This document shows positions 8,787 to 17,194 of a stretch of 64,000 nt of DNA, one piece after another; the stretch's first letter is position 1; each line of letters begins with the position of its first letter. The notes under the pieces were generated by a model that searched no databases, was not told the origin of the DNA, and worked only from the letters and a program-made list of their open reading frames with translations. The stretch is from Prochlorococcus sp. AG-402-K22 (GTDB taxonomy: Bacteria > Cyanobacteriota > Cyanobacteriia > PCC-6307 > Cyanobiaceae), in contig QCIJ01000006.1 in the NCBI GenBank assembly GCA_003216755.1, forward strand, positions 20,831 to 84,830, read 5' to 3'. The position numbers were made by a program, and so were the translations under genes.

Positions 8787-10016
8787 GTGTCTCATTCTTT
8801 ATTATTTATATGCAATGGTCATGGAGAAGATGTAATCGCATCGGAGATAATAAAAAGATTACTAAAAAAAATAAAAAATAAAAATATTGAAGTTTTGCCG
8901 TTAGTAGGTAATGGAGATGTATTTAATTCCATAAAATCAAAGAATTTTAGTAAAATAGGATATTTAAAAGAGCTGCCTAGTGGAGGTTTTAGCAATCAAA
9001 GTCTGACGGGATTTGTGCTTGATTTGTTTGCAGGATTTTTAATCGATAATTTAAGAAATTTTCTACTTGTAAAACAGAAGTCAAAACATAACTGCAAAAT
9101 TATCGCAGTAGGCGATTTCTTGCCATTACTCTACGCTTGGAGTTCAGAATGCGAATTTAGTTTCATTGGAACTCCCAAAAGTGATCATACTTGGAGTAGT
9201 GGGCCAGGTTGGGATTTAAGCGATTTTTATCATAAGTTGAAAGGTTCTGAATGGGATCCATGGGAAATGTTTTTAATGAAATCTCCAAGATGTAAAAATT
9301 TAATTATGAGAGATAAAATTACAGCTAATAATTTGAATAAAAAAAATATTGATGCAAAATACTTGGGTAATCCAATGATGGATTTTGTTAATGCAACAAA
9401 CGATAAGATATCAAATATTATTTCTTTTAAAAGGATTATTTTATTAGTTGGAAGTAGATACCCTGAAGCTCTTAAAAATCTTGATAATTTTCTAAATTGT
9501 TTCCAAGATTTTGATTTATCAAAGGATTTGCTAATACTTTTACCTTTGAGCATTAATGCGAATGTAATTCAAATTCAAAATTATTTAAATAAATATGGTT
9601 TTAAAAAACAGAGTAAAGTTAAATTTCTAATTGATGAAGATTCAGTATGGAAAAAGAAATATCAATATGTAGTGATTGGAAAAGGTAAATTCAATTCATG
9701 GGCCAATATGGCAGAAGTTGGCTTGTCTAATGCAGGAACTGCTACAGAGCAAATTGCTGGCCTTGGAATTCCATCTCTTTCTCTACCGGGACCTGGACCA
9801 CAATTTACAAAATCATTTGCAAAAAGGCAATCAAGATTATTGGGAGGTAGTGTTTTAGTTTGCAAGAACAAAAAAATTCTTTTAAAACGTTTAAGTTTAC
9901 TTTTGAAAGGAGAAGTTGATAGGTTAGAACAAGCAAAAATTGGAAAAAAAAGAATGGGGGAATCCGGAGCAAGTAAGAAAATCGTAGATGCCATAAACCT
10001 TCATTTGTTATCTTAG
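8787..10016 (+). CDS. LpxB-like glycosyltransferase family protein
   Basis: About 409 residues, resembling the cyanobacterial lipid-A-disaccharide-synthase-related family. Visible features are FICNGHGEDVIASEI at the N terminus, FIGTPKSDHTW, and C-terminal GLSNAGTATEQIAGLGIPSLSLPGPGPQ, a nucleotide-sugar-binding pattern. The frame is open back to an ATG at 8598, but that extension reads through the antisense of tRNA-Cys and gives the typical tRNA-antisense peptide, so I choose the GTG at 8787, the first usual start codon after the tRNA. The real substrate is unknown; it need not be lipid A. Confidence 0.8.
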   Translation: MSHSLLFICNGHGEDVIASEIIKRLLKKIKNKNIEVLPLVGNGDVFNSIKSKNFSKIGYLKELPSGGFSNQSLTGFVLDLFAGFLIDNLRNFLLVKQKSKHNCKIIAVGDFLPLLYAWSSECEFSFIGTPKSDHTWSSGPGWDLSDFYHKLKGSEWDPWEMFLMKSPRCKNLIMRDKITANNLNKKNIDAKYLGNPMMDFVNATNDKISNIISFKRIILLVGSRYPEALKNLDNFLNCFQDFDLSKDLLILLPLSINANVIQIQNYLNKYGFKKQSKVKFLIDEDSVWKKKYQYVVIGKGKFNSWANMAEVGLSNAGTATEQIAGLGIPSLSLPGPGPQFTKSFAKRQSRLLGGSVLVCKNKKILLKRLSLLLKGEVDRLEQAKIGKKRMGESGASKKIVDAINLHLLS

Positions 10017-10051
10017 TAAATGGCACTAGCTTATTAATTATTAATTCTTTT

Positions 10052-10318
10052 ATGTATCCAATAAATGATCGGCAATATCTAAAAATTTGTGCAGAGATTG
10101 CAAAACTTATGAGTATAAGCTTATCTTCTGCTAAAAAGAAAGTAGAAATTCAAATTGCAAAAGAAGGCTCGAAAACTATTCAAGAAAAAATACAAGTTGC
10201 GCAAAATGTTTTAAAAATTTGTGAAAAAAATGATGGAGATAAATTAAGTTCTTCAAGAATACTTGATAAGCTTATGGAAACTCTTGATGGTGAAGATAAT
10301 TTTTTAACTGAAGATTGA
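10052..10318 (+). CDS. Conserved hypothetical small protein
   Basis: An 88-residue, largely helical, charged protein with no recognised motif, no signal peptide and no membrane segment. It follows the LpxB-like gene by 35 nt on the same strand and converges with the exonuclease gene (3-nt gap). Composition and codon use match the surroundings. The function is unknown. Confidence 0.65.
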   Translation: MYPINDRQYLKICAEIAKLMSISLSSAKKKVEIQIAKEGSKTIQEKIQVAQNVLKICEKNDGDKLSSSRILDKLMETLDGEDNFLTED

Positions 10319-10321
10319 TTC

Positions 10322-10957
10322 TTAATGTTCAAATATATTGGAGAATTTTAGTATGTCTAAATCAGCATGTACAGAAACTGTTTCGAAACATTTTTGAGCT
10401 AATTCATATCTATTCTCTCTTTCTAAGATAACTTTTAATTTATGCATAGCTTCAATTAAATATCTAACATCATTTGCTGCATAATCTAATTGATCTTTTG
10501 TTAAATCTTCGTTGCTGCCCCAATCACTACTTTGCGAGCTTTTGTCCAGTTCTATACCTAATAATTCATTAATTAAATCCTTTAAACCGTGTTTATTTGT
10601 ATAAGTTCTTGCCAACTTACTAGCAATTTTTGTACAAAAAATATTTTTTGTATTAATTTCAAGATTGCATTTTAGAGCTGCTACATCAAATCTCGCATAG
10701 TGAAATATTTTAGTAATTTTGTCATCTTCAAGAAGTTTTTTTAAATGAGGTGAAGAAGATGAATTTAGTTCGATTTTTATACAGGATGTTCTTTTAAATT
10801 CATTGCATATTTGTACTAAACATAGTCTATCTCTTCCATGAATTAAACCCATTGCTTCAGTGTCAATAGCTAGGTAGGATGATTTTTTATAAAGATTGTA
10901 TAAATCTACTGTTAAATCGCTATAAAGAAGATCAATATTTTTATTTTCAATAGTCAT
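10322..10957 (-). CDS. Ribonuclease D-like 3'-5' exonuclease
   Basis: A DEDD-superfamily exonuclease domain of 211 residues, shorter than full RNase D because it lacks the HRDC domains. Visible motifs are YLAIDTEAMGLIHGRDRLCLVQI (Exo I, residues about 28-50, with the Asp-Glu pair), KIFHYARFDVAAL (Exo II) and LDYAANDVRYLIEAM (Exo III, with the YxxxD pattern). It is expected to trim RNA 3' ends, for example of tRNAs. Single gene with an ATG start. Confidence 0.9.
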   Translation of the reverse strand: MTIENKNIDLLYSDLTVDLYNLYKKSSYLAIDTEAMGLIHGRDRLCLVQICNEFKRTSCIKIELNSSSSPHLKKLLEDDKITKIFHYARFDVAALKCNLEINTKNIFCTKIASKLARTYTNKHGLKDLINELLGIELDKSSQSSDWGSNEDLTKDQLDYAANDVRYLIEAMHKLKVILERENRYELAQKCFETVSVHADLDILKFSNIFEH

Positions 10958-11065
10958 TTTTAATGAGTATTTAAGGAAATTTAAGGTTTAGAATATTACT
11001 TAAGATTTTATTTAATTAAGAATATTTATCTAATAAGAATATTTTACAGAATAATTCTAAAAAAT

Positions 11066-11071
11066 TATAAT
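11066..11071 (+). promoter_or_regulatory. Candidate -10 box for the 11123 gene
   Basis: A perfect TATAAT lies 51 nt upstream of the ATG at 11123, in the 165-nt gap between divergent genes. No clear -35 is seen. The gap is extremely AT-rich, so the match is only suggestive. Confidence 0.35.
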
Positions 11072-11122
11072 ATGATGAAACTTTGATTTTTATTCTCGAG
11101 TTACTAGAAAAAAATTATCTTA

Positions 11123-11680
11123 ATGTCATATTCCTTAAATTCAACATTATTTCTGACAATTCTCTTGGCCATAGGATTATTTTTTTTTCTTAGGGCTTCC
11201 AGTAAAGATAGAACAACCATCGTTGAGATTTCATCTTCTCAGGAGCCAATGAAGGTTTTAAATGGTTTATGTGAATGGCTAAATTTGAGGGGATGGAAGC
11301 AAACAGGAGGAGATTTTGAACAAAGAATTTTAATATTCAAGGGACAAGTTGTTTCTAGTAAATTTTTAGCAATTTTTTTAGGTTTTCTTGGCGGTTTTGG
11401 TTCTAGTGCTTTGGGATTAGTAATTACTCAAATATATCCTGAATTGGGTTGGTGGCCTATTCTTTTGGGATTAATTGGTGGCCCTTTGTCTGGAATTGTT
11501 TATTTTAAAAAATCAGCAAGAGAGGAGAAATTTGAATTAAGGTTGATCAACGAAAATGTTAATGATTCAACTTTTATGAGACTTAGAGCCCATAGGGATG
11601 AATTAATCTCTTTAGAAAATGAACTTGGAGAAAAACTTCAATTGAAAAGTGACGGTTCTTTATTTAAAACACCTATTTAA
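11123..11680 (+). CDS. Conserved membrane protein of unknown function (possibly DUF3529-type)
   Basis: A 185-residue protein with an N-terminal membrane segment (residues about 8-24), a soluble section containing LCEWLNLRGWKQ, and a hydrophobic hairpin at about residues 85-133 rich in glycine (FLGFLGGFGSSALGL and LGWWPILLGLIGGPLSGI). The C terminus is charged and helical. Organisation and length resemble an uncharacterised family shared by cyanobacteria and plastids (I believe DUF3529), but I cannot confirm this. A thylakoid or plasma membrane location is inferred. Confidence 0.75.
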   Translation: MSYSLNSTLFLTILLAIGLFFFLRASSKDRTTIVEISSSQEPMKVLNGLCEWLNLRGWKQTGGDFEQRILIFKGQVVSSKFLAIFLGFLGGFGSSALGLVITQIYPELGWWPILLGLIGGPLSGIVYFKKSAREEKFELRLINENVNDSTFMRLRAHRDELISLENELGEKLQLKSDGSLFKTPI

Positions 11681-11708
11681 GATACTTTAAAATTTTATTC
11701 GATAATTT

Positions 11709-12737
11709 TTAATCAAAAATATTATTCTCTATACAGAATTTCTCTAACTCTTTATCATTTAACCAATCTTGGGGTTTTGTAAAAATTGATGTGAGAAATT
11801 CCTCTCGAGAATTCTTTCTAGGTTTATATCCATATTCCCATCTAGCTAAAGGCGGTAAGGACATTAATATAGATTCAGTTCTGCCATTTGTTTGTAGTCC
11901 AAAAATTGTCCCTCTATCCCAAACTAAATTGAATTCGACATATCTACCTCTTCGATATAGCTGGAATTCTCTTTCCTTCGATGAATATGTTTGAGAAGCT
12001 CTTTTTTCAATAATGGGCAAATATGAAGGGAGGAATGCCTGCCCACAGTTTTCCGCTAAAGAAAATAAATCATCCCAATTTAAATTAGATCTGCCAATAT
12101 TTTGTGAAGCTTTTGATGCTTCTCCATTTTGATTATTTCCTCTATAAATATTGCCTGAACCATCTTGATAATCATAAAAAATACCTCCTATGCCTCTAGA
12201 TTCATTTCTATGCTTCAAGAAGAAATATTCATCACACCATGGTTTGAAAACTTTATGCAAATCTTGATCCACTTTCTCACAGGCTTTTTTATGTTCATTA
12301 TGAAAATTCCTTACATCAGAAAGATAAGGATAAAAAGGGGTTAAATCTGCACCTCCCCCAAACCACCAAACAGGACCAGCTTCGAAATATCGATAATTCA
12401 GGTGAACCGTAGGAATATAGGGATTCTTAGGATGCAACACCATAGAAGTTCCCGTAGCAAACCATTCATGACCTTTTGCTTCGGGCCTTTGAGAGATTAT
12501 TGATTGAGGTAATTCTTTTCCCTGTACTTCTGAGAAATTTACTCCTGCTTGCTCAAAAATAGAACCATTTTTCAATACTCTTGATCTTCCACCACCACCT
12601 TCGTCTCTTAGCCAGGATTCTTCTATAAATTTCCCTTTTCCATCAATATTTTCAAGCCCTGAACAAATTGTGTCTTGTAGTGTTAATAAGAGATTTTTTG
12701 TTTTTTCTCTCGAGTTTTTTGGAGGTTCTCTGAACAT
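11709..12737 (-). CDS. hemF: Coproporphyrinogen III oxidase, aerobic
   Basis: Oxygen-dependent oxidative decarboxylation of coproporphyrinogen III to protoporphyrinogen IX, on the common path to heme and chlorophyll. The 342-residue protein has the HemF signature around [16 protein letters not shown] (near residue 130) and the C-terminal [21 protein letters not shown] segment, where the conserved RGT-FGL-GR residues lie. It is transcribed divergently from mrp, with facing -10-like boxes in the shared gap. The length is normal. Confidence 0.97.
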   Translation of the reverse strand: MFREPPKNSREKTKNLLLTLQDTICSGLENIDGKGKFIEESWLRDEGGGGRSRVLKNGSIFEQAGVNFSEVQGKELPQSIISQRPEAKGHEWFATGTSMVLHPKNPYIPTVHLNYRYFEAGPVWWFGGGADLTPFYPYLSDVRNFHNEHKKACEKVDQDLHKVFKPWCDEYFFLKHRNESRGIGGIFYDYQDGSGNIYRGNNQNGEASKASQNIGRSNLNWDDLFSLAENCGQAFLPSYLPIIEKRASQTYSSKEREFQLYRRGRYVEFNLVWDRGTIFGLQTNGRTESILMSLPPLARWEYGYKPRKNSREEFLTSIFTKPQDWLNDKELEKFCIENNIFD

Positions 12738-12774
12738 GTATTTAATAAATCTTGAAGAAAAAAATTGTTTGGTT

Positions 12775-12798
12775 AATTATAAGTTTCCCTTTATAATT
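12775..12798. promoter_or_regulatory. Symmetric divergent promoter region between hemF and mrp
   Basis: An 8-bp inverted repeat, AATTATAA at 12775-12782 and TTATAATT at 12791-12798, places a TATAAT on the minus strand (12781-12776, towards hemF) and one on the plus strand (12792-12797, towards mrp). The two boxes face away from each other, with less than two helical turns between them. Functional promoter use is inferred. Confidence 0.4.
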
Positions 12799-12895
12799 TC
12801 TCTTAGGGGGTCCTTATTACCTATTATTTGATAGTTCGACATAGTTCTTAATCTTTTAAACAGTCGACTACCTTTTCAAAATATTTAAAAATTTA

Positions 12896-13966
12896 ATGAC
12901 CACGATAGAAGATGCGAATTTTGCTTTACAAAAAGTTCTAGATGCTGGATCACAAAAAAATGTAATTGAATTAGCTTGGATTAAAAACGTAAGAGTAATT
13001 ACACCGAGAGTAATCGTAACATTATCATTACCATCATTTGCAAATTCTCAGAGAGATAGAATTGTACAAGAGGTTAGAAAAGTACTACTAGTTTTTGACG
13101 ATATTGATGATGTTCAAATAGAGATAGATAATAATCCTTCCAAAACAGAATCTAATACTGAAAGTAATGCTCCTAGGTTGCAGGATATTGATGGAATACA
13201 GCATATTATAGCTGTTAGTAGTGGTAAAGGTGGAGTTGGGAAAAGTACCATTGCAGTTAATCTCGCTTGTTCTCTAGCCAAATTAGGCTTAAAAACTGGT
13301 TTGCTGGATGCGGACATATATGGACCTAATACTCCCTCAATGATGGGGGTAGCCGAACAGAATCCAAAGGTTACAGAAGGTAGTGGCAATGAACAAAGAT
13401 TGATACCAATAAATAAATACGGAATTTCATTGGTATCAATGGGTTTCCTTATAGAAGAAGGTCAGCCAGTTATATGGAGAGGACCAATGCTTAATAGTAT
13501 TATCCGACAATTTTTGTACCAAGTTGAATGGAATAATCTTGATTTTTTGGTGATTGATTTGCCTCCAGGAACAGGAGATGCTCAAATATCCCTTTCTCAA
13601 TCTGTTCCTATTTCTGGAGCTATTGTTGTCACTACTCCTCAACAAGTATCTTTGCAAGATGCAAGGAGGGGATTAGCAATGTTTAAACAACTCGGAGTGC
13701 GTTTACTGGGAATTGTAGAAAATATGTCAGTATTTATCCCGCCAGATATGCCAACTAAAAAATATGAAATTTTTGGTAAAGGGGGTGGACAAACATTAGC
13801 TAAAGAAAATGATTTACCATTATTAGCCCAAATTCCTATTGAAATACCTCTCGTTGATGAAAGCAATAAAGGTGTACCAATCTCAATAAGCCAGCCCAAT
13901 AAAGAAAGCTCTATAGCTTTTAGTAATTTAGCTCAATTAATTAAGAATCAATTTGTTAATAGATAA
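12896..13966 (+). CDS. mrp: Mrp/ApbC-family P-loop ATPase (iron-sulfur carrier type)
   Basis: An MRP/NBP35-type ATPase expected to deliver Fe-S clusters. The 356-residue chain has an N-terminal DUF59/MIP18-like domain (about 1-80), the deviant Walker A SSGKGGVGKST at 108-118, LDADIYGPNTPSMMG and DLPPGTGDAQ. Unlike classical ApbC it has no CxxC after VENMS (the residues there are VFIPPD). The whole protein contains a single cysteine, Cys125, just after the P-loop, as in plant HCF101, though the C-terminal DUF971 domain of HCF101 is absent. It precedes a rodA-type gene by 3 nt. Confidence 0.92.
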   Translation: MTTIEDANFALQKVLDAGSQKNVIELAWIKNVRVITPRVIVTLSLPSFANSQRDRIVQEVRKVLLVFDDIDDVQIEIDNNPSKTESNTESNAPRLQDIDGIQHIIAVSSGKGGVGKSTIAVNLACSLAKLGLKTGLLDADIYGPNTPSMMGVAEQNPKVTEGSGNEQRLIPINKYGISLVSMGFLIEEGQPVIWRGPMLNSIIRQFLYQVEWNNLDFLVIDLPPGTGDAQISLSQSVPISGAIVVTTPQQVSLQDARRGLAMFKQLGVRLLGIVENMSVFIPPDMPTKKYEIFGKGGGQTLAKENDLPLLAQIPIEIPLVDESNKGVPISISQPNKESSIAFSNLAQLIKNQFVNR

Positions 13967-13969
13967 TTT

Positions 13970-15238
13970 ATGTTTAGGAGAATTTCTTTATTAAACAAGA
14001 GAGTATTTTTATTAAAAAAAGAAAACTTTAATAGAGGTTTTTTATTTTCTCCATTACTTATAATTCCTCTGTTTTTAGTTATTATTTCGGGTTTATTAAT
14101 AAAAAGTATTCAGGGTGATTTTTTAGTATCGAATTATTCAGGTCATATTTTAACTGGTTTTTTAGGTTATTTTTTAGCATTTTTTATTTCCTATATACCG
14201 TTAGAGAGACTTAGAAAGTATTTGGTCCCATTTTATTTAAGTACTTTAATATCCTTATTACTAATTTATTTTTTTGGGGTATCAGTTTCTGGAGCTCAAA
14301 GATGGCTAAACTTGGGTATCTTTTCTTTTCAGCCTTCAGAAGTATCAAAACTAAGTACTGTATTAACTCTTGCTTTAGTACTCGACAAAAAAATAATTTT
14401 AACAATAAGAGATTTAGTATTGCCCTTATTGGTAGTAGTTGTTCCTTGGTTATTAATTTTCTTTCAGCCGGATTTAGGTACCTCTTTGGTTTTGCTTGTT
14501 TTGACAGGTGTGATGCTCTATTGGTCGCAAATGCCTATAGAATGGATCTTGATATTAGTGTTTTGTCTTTTCACTTCTATATTATATTTAACCTTACCAA
14601 TTTTTCTTATTTTCTGGATTCCATTTATAGGATATCTTGCTTATAGATCTTCGAAAAAGAAAACTATTTTTTCTGCCATCGCTATTTCTTTCCATTTATT
14701 AGTGGCAAAATTGACCCCAATTTTGTGGCAATATGGCTTAAAAGAATATCAAAAAGATAGATTAGTTTTATTTTTAGATCCAAATAGAGATCCATTAGGT
14801 GGTGGATATCATTTGATACAGAGTCAAATTGCAATTGGTTCTGGAGGATTATTTGGGACTGGTTTACTACAAGGTAAGCTGACTAATTTGCAATTTATAC
14901 CAGAACAACATACTGATTTTATATTCAGTGCTCTAGGCGAAGAATTGGGTTTTGTGGGGTGCATAGTAGTTTTATTTTTGTTCTTTTTTTTGATCAAAAA
15001 ACTTATTAAAACTGCAACAATTGCTAGGACTAATTTTGAATCTCTGATTGTTATTGGAATAGCCTCAACTTTTTTATTCCAAATAATTATTAACTTATTT
15101 ATGACTATTGGATTGGGACCAGTTACTGGAATTCCCCTTCCTTTTATGAGCTATGGTAGAACGTCATTGGTGACTAATTTTATATCTATTGGATTTGTTT
15201 TATCTATATTGAAACGTTCTAGATCTCTAAGAAGTTGA
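13970..15238 (+). CDS. rodA: SEDS-family cell wall polymerase (RodA/FtsW type)
   Basis: An integral membrane peptidoglycan glycosyltransferase of the SEDS family, 422 residues with about ten hydrophobic segments. Diagnostic stretches are SGAQRWLNLGIFSFQPSE (about residues 105-122), FFQPDLGTSLVLL, the periplasmic FLDPNRDPLGGGYHLIQSQ, FIPEQHTDFIFSALGEELGF and PLPFMSYGRTSLVTNF near the end. The absence of a long N-terminal tail favours RodA over FtsW. It lies between mrp and a kinase-like gene; its stop overlaps the next ATG. Confidence 0.92.
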   Translation: MFRRISLLNKRVFLLKKENFNRGFLFSPLLIIPLFLVIISGLLIKSIQGDFLVSNYSGHILTGFLGYFLAFFISYIPLERLRKYLVPFYLSTLISLLLIYFFGVSVSGAQRWLNLGIFSFQPSEVSKLSTVLTLALVLDKKIILTIRDLVLPLLVVVVPWLLIFFQPDLGTSLVLLVLTGVMLYWSQMPIEWILILVFCLFTSILYLTLPIFLIFWIPFIGYLAYRSSKKKTIFSAIAISFHLLVAKLTPILWQYGLKEYQKDRLVLFLDPNRDPLGGGYHLIQSQIAIGSGGLFGTGLLQGKLTNLQFIPEQHTDFIFSALGEELGFVGCIVVLFLFFFLIKKLIKTATIARTNFESLIVIGIASTFLFQIIINLFMTIGLGPVTGIPLPFMSYGRTSLVTNFISIGFVLSILKRSRSLRS

Positions 15239-16602
15239 TGAAATCACAAATAACTATAAAAAAAATTCAAGACCTTTTGATTAAAGGAGTTCAAACTATA
15301 TATGTGGATGATGATACATCCAGAAGAATGTGGTGGGCTTCTTTAGAAGTTATTCAAAAAGATTTTTTATCTCAGAATTATAAACAGGGGGGGATTTGGG
15401 TCGCCTCTCCTTTGCCAGCTTTTAACGATAAAAAATTTTTAAATCAAATTTATGGATGGCTTTGGTCTCCAGAGGGGTTTCCATACTTTCAAAATGAGAA
15501 TGCAGGTTTTTTACCAGTCAATAATTCAGAAAAGATAAAAAAAGATTTCGATTTAGTTAGTAATTATAAAGTCTTAAATCTTAGTCAAGATGATGGTTAT
15601 GAACCTTTTTTGATGATAATCACCCCAAATTTTCAATGCATATTATCAATTGTTGGAGAAAAAGATAAGAAAATTCTATTAATGAAATGTGATGAAAAAA
15701 GCCTAAAACTTTCAATTGAATTAATGCATGCAAAATTAAATCAAGAAAATCATGAGGAAGGGACAAAATTTCGTAATGCAATCAATAATTTAGGTAACCT
15801 TAACCTTAATAATCAATTTGAACAATTATTTTGGCCAATATTGTCTGCAAAATTAGCAAGTACTGCGCCTAACCACAATATAAAGAACTTTATAAAAAAC
15901 GATGAAAAAAATGTTCAAATTACTGAAACAAAATTATTACGTGCAATATCTCATGAAGTAAGAACGCCTTTGGCAACAATAAGAACCCTGATAAGTTCTA
16001 CTTTAAAAAAATATAAGATGGACGAATCAATGAAAAATCGTTTAATTCAAATAGATAATGAATGTAATGCACAAATTGATAGGTTTGGTTTAATCTTTAA
16101 TGCAGCAGAATTAGTGAGTAATGAAGTTCCATCATTAAATAACTTGGCAAAAATTAATTTAGCCGAAATTTTTAAAAAGCTTGCTCCTTTTTGGAATAAA
16201 AAATTAAATCGACGCGGGATTTCGTTAAAGATTGATATTCCTAATCAACTGCCGCAAATTTTGAGTGATTCTGAAAAATTGGAATTAATGTTAAGTGGAT
16301 TAATTGATAAAAATACCAGAGGATTAAAAGAAGGTAGTACATTAATTTTAGAATTAAGACCAGCTGGTCAAAAACTTAAACTTCAATTGAAAATACACAA
16401 CTTAGAAAATAATCAAAAAGAAATTTTAAAAAAAGATAACGGTTCTGATATTGGTCCTGTTTTAAATTGGAACCCTCAAACAGGTAGTTTACAACTTAGT
16501 CAAAATGCTACTCAAAAGTTGTTAGCTAGTTTAGGAGGGCATGTAACAATAAGGCGTGATACAGGTTTGACAGTATTTTTTCCGATTTCAGATTCAAAAT
16601 AA
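15238..16602 (+). CDS. Degenerate sensor histidine kinase-like protein
   Basis: 454 residues. A clear H-box, LRAISHEVRTPLATIR, places the phosphoacceptor at His239 and is followed by a dimerisation helix pair. The C-terminal section aligns in layout with a HATPase domain, but the usual N-box asparagine pattern is altered (LMLSGLIDKNTRGL) and I find no DxGxG in the G1 position (HNLENN instead). The N-terminal ~220 residues resemble no sensor domain I know and have no membrane segments. I start at ATG 15238, which overlaps the rodA stop as TGATG; a TTG lies one codon upstream. It may bind ATP weakly or serve as a phosphotransfer or regulatory protein. Confidence 0.75.
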   Translation: MKSQITIKKIQDLLIKGVQTIYVDDDTSRRMWWASLEVIQKDFLSQNYKQGGIWVASPLPAFNDKKFLNQIYGWLWSPEGFPYFQNENAGFLPVNNSEKIKKDFDLVSNYKVLNLSQDDGYEPFLMIITPNFQCILSIVGEKDKKILLMKCDEKSLKLSIELMHAKLNQENHEEGTKFRNAINNLGNLNLNNQFEQLFWPILSAKLASTAPNHNIKNFIKNDEKNVQITETKLLRAISHEVRTPLATIRTLISSTLKKYKMDESMKNRLIQIDNECNAQIDRFGLIFNAAELVSNEVPSLNNLAKINLAEIFKKLAPFWNKKLNRRGISLKIDIPNQLPQILSDSEKLELMLSGLIDKNTRGLKEGSTLILELRPAGQKLKLQLKIHNLENNQKEILKKDNGSDIGPVLNWNPQTGSLQLSQNATQKLLASLGGHVTIRRDTGLTVFFPISDSK

Positions 16603-16615
16603 TATAAAAATAAAT

Positions 16616-16671
16616 CTTACATTTATTAAATAATGTAGAAACTTTCTTATTAATTTTGAATTTTGTAAAAT
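16616..16671 (+). promoter_or_regulatory. Candidate HLR1-like element and -10 for psaD
   Basis: CTTACATT-TA-TTAAATAA (16616-16633) matches the first half of the HLR1 pattern (G/T)TTACA(T/A)(T/A)-N2-repeat at 7 of 8 positions and the second half at 5 of 8. A TAAAAT at 16666-16671 could be the -10, placing the element centre near -54. Known: RpaB binds HLR1 at photosystem I promoters in cyanobacteria. The site here is inferred. Confidence 0.3.
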
Positions 16672-16712
16672 ATGAATGCTAGTTTCTTAATATAAATAAC
16701 TCAAAATCAAGG

Positions 16713-17135
16713 ATGACGGAAACTTTAGTTGGTCAATTTCCAAAGCATATAGGAAGTACTGGGGGTTTATTGAACTCAGCAGAAACTGAAGAAAAATATG
16801 CGATTGTATGGAATAGCTCAAAAGAACAGGCTTTTGAATTACCCACCGGTGGTGCGGCTATTATGCATGAAGGCAATAATTTAATGTACTTTGCAAGAAA
16901 AGAGCAATGTCTTGCACTAGGAACACAATTACGTGCCTTTAAACCAAGAATTGAGGACTTCAAAATCTACAGAATTTTCCCAGGCGGTGATATTGAATTC
17001 TTACATCCAAAAGATGGTGTGTTCTCTGAGAAAGTTAATGAGGGCAGAGAAAAAGTCGGACATAACCCAAGAAGAATAGGTGAGAATCCTAATCCAGCTG
17101 GGTTGAAATTTACAACAAAGAATACTTTTGATTAA
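16713..17135 (+). CDS. psaD: Photosystem I subunit II (ferredoxin-docking)
   Basis: A stromal-side subunit of photosystem I that docks ferredoxin and stabilises PsaC. The 140-residue length is standard for cyanobacteria. Recognisable segments are [20 protein letters not shown] at the start, ATG-GAAIM-type [20 protein letters not shown], and the basic [19 protein letters not shown] with conserved lysines that contact ferredoxin. Monocistronic, apparently with its own promoter, and separated from psaA/psaB. Confidence 0.98.
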   Translation: MTETLVGQFPKHIGSTGGLLNSAETEEKYAIVWNSSKEQAFELPTGGAAIMHEGNNLMYFARKEQCLALGTQLRAFKPRIEDFKIYRIFPGGDIEFLHPKDGVFSEKVNEGREKVGHNPRRIGENPNPAGLKFTTKNTFD

Positions 17136-17194
17136 TTTTTTTAAAGTTGATATAAACGTAAAATATAATTATAATTTGGGTTGACATTACTAGT

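Noticed and set aside
9662..9994. 110-codon minus-strand frame within the LpxB-like gene
   Set aside because: Lies wholly inside a gene with a recognisable glycosyltransferase motif on the plus strand.
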